Source of the DNA: Falsihalocynthiibacter arcticus
GTDB lineage: Bacteria > Pseudomonadota > Alphaproteobacteria > Rhodobacterales > Rhodobacteraceae
Length of the DNA stretch: 64,000 nucleotides
Direction: 5' to 3'
NCBI RefSeq assembly: GCF_000812665.2
Contig: NZ_CP014327.1
Location: 2,447,501-2,511,500 of the forward strand
Made by a program: the position numbers and the translations under genes. Positions 61,923 through 64,000 of this stretch are shown here, in pieces. Numbering within the stretch: the first letter of the stretch is position 1; each line of letters opens with the position of its first letter. The notes under the pieces were generated by a model. That model was not told the origin of the DNA. It ran no database searches and saw only the letters and a list, made by a program, of their open reading frames with translations.

Positions 61923-63455
61923 TCAAGCTCCTATGATGTCATCGCGACGAAGTTCGTGGCGCGGAACAGCAATCCATTGCTCGCCCGTGCCAATATTTGC
62001 ACCAGCCATGCCATCAATGACGCTTGAGGGTTCACAAAGCAGCAATCCCTGATCGAGAAGAAGGGCATGATGTTCCTTGCGGCTTTTGGCATCTTCGGCA
62101 TCGTAGGCGGTACGCGCGTCAAAGAATGCCTCTAGATCCGTAAGTGCTAGACGAGGCAGCAGATATTGAACCGTATTCTCTTTTGACCCCGGTACCTGCT
62201 TGATGGGCACTTCGGGAGAGAAGGATTCATCTAACAAATCAACCCACGCATTAGTCAGCACATCGTTGGTTTCTTGAGGTGTTCTTAGTTCGAGAAACTC
62301 AGGCTGATAGTCAGCCATTAAGCCCAATTCTTCGCGCAAGCCGTGATTTGCGGGAATATCAGTGTCTGACCCAAATCCGAGCAAATGGATCCAACGGGCA
62401 CCCCATGGCGTCCGGGCCGCGGAATGCTGCGTCGAGGGAGCGCCGACCCAGTTTAAAAGGCGCAGGGATTCCCAAAGGCTTGCGCCATGGCGTTCGGTAA
62501 AGAGCTCCATCAACCGCTGCTTGGTCAACTCAAATGCATGTTTAGAACCTTGGCTCTTGGGCTGTGGCACAACGATGAAACCGGCCGTGAACGGGTTTTT
62601 GTACAGATCGCCGCACGATACCTCGACACCTTTATTCTTGGTATCATCACAAAGCACATCCAGCTCTGAAAAGACTGCGTGTAACTGAGATGTCCGTTTC
62701 GGTGTAAGATCCTCGCGGTGTGGCATGATGCCAATGCCAGTCACCAACATGCGACGACCAAACATTCTAGATGACAGGTGACGAGAGAGATCCATCGCGA
62801 TCCCGCTTCCGGTACTATCGCCAAGTCCGAAAACCACACAAACGATCGAGTCGCCTTCGGTCTGCTCGACGCTCTTTGCGAACCGTTTTAGCGCCGAAAA
62901 CATCGACCGGTCACCGTCATAATACGCTCGACCATAGCTCGCCTTCGAAACAACTCGCGGTATGGATCCATCGTCATTTCGCATCGGAGTTTCGGGCGAC
63001 AGCCAAGCTGCCGCATCTGCGTTCTCATGGTTGAGGGGGTATTCCAGATTTAGAAACTCTGGGTACCGCGCAAGAGAGTTTTGCAGCTCTTCCATCGCGG
63101 GTTCGTCAAGGGAAATCGTTTCGATCTGTGACTTATCCTTTGGAAAGTCTTCGGCTGCAGAACGAACGAGTTTCAAGGCTTTGTCGCCTATATCAACAGC
63201 GAGCCCCGTGAACCGGGACCCGGCCGCGTCAAGCAAGTCCTTCGGAGCCTCACGCAGAAACGTCTCGACAACTTGGGCACCTTCAGCGCCAACGCCAACC
63301 AAATGGATACTGAATGGAAGATCGGAAGCATCCTTGATAAGGTGAATGCCCCGGTTCAAAGCGTCAAGCTTGCGTTGCTGCAACTTGGCTTCGGTTGTCC
63401 CAATAGCAGGGAGCGGCCTTCCTTGGTTTAGATCTAGTCCAGTTTTTGACGCCAT
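61923..63455 (-). CDS. Tubulin/FtsZ-like protein, paralogue 3 (altered T-loop)
   Basis: I use ATG 63455 (MASKTGLDLNQGRPLPAIGT), giving 510 residues; a TTG and another ATG lie up to five codons upstream. After an ~50-residue extension it has 'FSIHLVGVGAEGAQVVETFL' (G-box variant GVGAEGAQ) and a changed T-loop 'FGLGDSTGSGIAMDLSRHLS' in place of GGTGSG. The downstream 'VTGIGIMPHREDL' replaces the 'GVSQLSHSGD' of the others. The C-terminus shares the 'GMAGANIGTGEQWIAVPRHE' type region with paralogue 2. It is the first gene of the operon. GTPase activity may be weaker, so it could act as a modulator or cap. Confidence 0.8.
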   Translation of the reverse strand: MASKTGLDLNQGRPLPAIGTTEAKLQQRKLDALNRGIHLIKDASDLPFSIHLVGVGAEGAQVVETFLREAPKDLLDAAGSRFTGLAVDIGDKALKLVRSAAEDFPKDKSQIETISLDEPAMEELQNSLARYPEFLNLEYPLNHENADAAAWLSPETPMRNDDGSIPRVVSKASYGRAYYDGDRSMFSALKRFAKSVEQTEGDSIVCVVFGLGDSTGSGIAMDLSRHLSSRMFGRRMLVTGIGIMPHREDLTPKRTSQLHAVFSELDVLCDDTKNKGVEVSCGDLYKNPFTAGFIVVPQPKSQGSKHAFELTKQRLMELFTERHGASLWESLRLLNWVGAPSTQHSAARTPWGARWIHLLGFGSDTDIPANHGLREELGLMADYQPEFLELRTPQETNDVLTNAWVDLLDESFSPEVPIKQVPGSKENTVQYLLPRLALTDLEAFFDARTAYDAEDAKSRKEHHALLLDQGLLLCEPSSVIDGMAGANIGTGEQWIAVPRHELRRDDIIGA

Positions 63456-63470
63456 TTTATGCATTTCCAA

Positions 63471-64000
63471 TTCAGTCGTTTGTTTTTGGCTAAACGTTTA
63501 CTCACCCAATCCTCTTTGGAACGAGATAAACTGTCAGCGATATAATTGCCGAACGGATGGCAATAACTTGAAGCTCATTTGCATTTACTGTCCCCTAAAA
63601 AAATCAACTGGATGCTAGATACGAAAACGAAAAAAGCCCCAGCGCTAATCGCTCTTAAGAGCGCTTGCGGTGGGGCTTTGTTGCCGAGAATGTTGGTAAG
63701 CTCAGTTGCTTGCCTTTAACGCTGGCACAAGGCATGTCGATCCGTCAAGCGCGAAGTTAAACTTTCTTAAACATTGCTGTATTCGACTGTTTTATATTAA
63801 TAATCTGCCTATTTTTTAAGATTCACCCTCGGAATGTGGTGAAAAATTAAAACTTTTTTTGGGGTAGTGACGCGCTGAACCGCTTTTTCCACTAACTTGG
63901 TTCGCGTCGGCAGAATGTAAATTGAACAAGAATCGCATGTCAGGCCAATTGGCGGCACCAGACGTTACTATCAGTAACAGCCCGTTCTGATTTGAGAGCA
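63471..64000. promoter_or_regulatory. Upstream region of the tubulin-like operon, and window end
   Basis: The operon promoter must lie here. A short inverted repeat TTGCCGAA / GGCAA (about 63546-63563) in an AT-rich context could be an operator. Beyond the terminator at 63634-63678 no open frame is recognised to the end of the window, so 63680-64000 may be a leader or the 3' flank of a gene outside. Confidence 0.35.
63634..63678 (-). terminator. Rho-independent terminator for a gene entering from the right
   Basis: AAGCCCCA (63634-63641) pairs with TGGGGCTT (63671-63678), with an inner CGCTCTTAAGAGCG palindrome. On the minus strand the hairpin is followed by TTTTTT. It would stop minus-strand transcripts from beyond base 64000, so the tubulin-like operon needs its own promoter downstream of it. 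Confidence 0.7.

Noticed and set aside
55454-63455. Ordinary FtsZ cell-division genes or CetZ
   Set aside because: The proteins are longer and divergent, occur as three paralogues with MoxR-VWA partners, and lack the FtsZ C-terminal tail and neighbouring division genes.

Overview
The window reads as a chromosome or large-plasmid accessory stretch from an alphaproteobacterium, most likely of the Roseobacter/Rhodobacterales type. This is inferred from the moderately high GC, ATGA-style gene overlaps, a LuxR-type regulator, cbtAB metal genes and the general protein character; no rRNA or housekeeping gene is present to fix the taxon. Coding is dense and mostly in long same-strand blocks, broken by insertion sequences and gene remnants.

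1) 1-20430 (minus strand): an almost contiguous extracellular contractile injection system (eCIS, phage-tail-like particle) operon. In transcription order it holds sheath, tube, a Cys-rich gp26/DUF6760-like protein, a Pro-rich protein, a Pvc16-like tail terminator, an AAA+ ATPase, a small protein, a CIS tube-initiator, LysM, gpD-like, gpV spike, gp25, two baseplate-J proteins, a gpI-like protein carrying a beta-helix, a DUF6519-like/beta-helix protein that is broken by a frameshift, and a DUF4157 HExxH protein running off the left edge. No capsid, terminase or T6SS membrane-complex genes are seen. 2) 20867-24345: two IS6-family elements in the same orientation around one unknown gene, plus a third IS6 end and a fossil of an IS5-like transposase, abutting cas3. 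3) 24349-33895 (plus): a complete type I-C CRISPR-Cas operon (cas3-cas5-cas8c-cas7-cas4-cas1-cas2) followed by an array of 27 identical repeats. cas1 and cas2 are read as one ORF only because a C-run appears one base short. 4) 33946-42200: a mobile-element-like region with a large serine recombinase, a small companion gene, an AT-rich spacer, a soluble-looking AAA+/M41 protease, a Cys-rich GIY-YIG protein and small genes. 5) 42271-51644: mixed metabolic, secreted and decaying genes (FAD-linked dehydrogenase, LuxR regulator, secreted VWA protein plus acidic partner, rsuA fragment, FG-GAP-like repeat protein). 6) 51846-55327: a metal-handling group (COG0523 GTPase, [2Fe-2S] protein, DUF1636, His-rich periplasmic protein, CbtA and the short CbtB). 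7) 55454-63455 (minus): a six-gene operon with three divergent tubulin/FtsZ-like proteins, a 110-aa protein, a MoxR/CbbQ-type AAA+ ATPase and a CbbO/NorD-type VWA protein.

The best candidate for an undescribed system is the last block: a three-component tubulin-like set with its own MoxR-VWA remodelling pair. The eCIS gene set, a Shine-Dalgarno-masking hairpin in front of cas5, and four separate one-base homopolymer disruptions (DUF6519/beta-helix, IS6 transposase, cas1, a hypothetical gene) also deserve attention. The disruptions could be base-calling errors or real mutations and should be settled first, because they change several gene calls.
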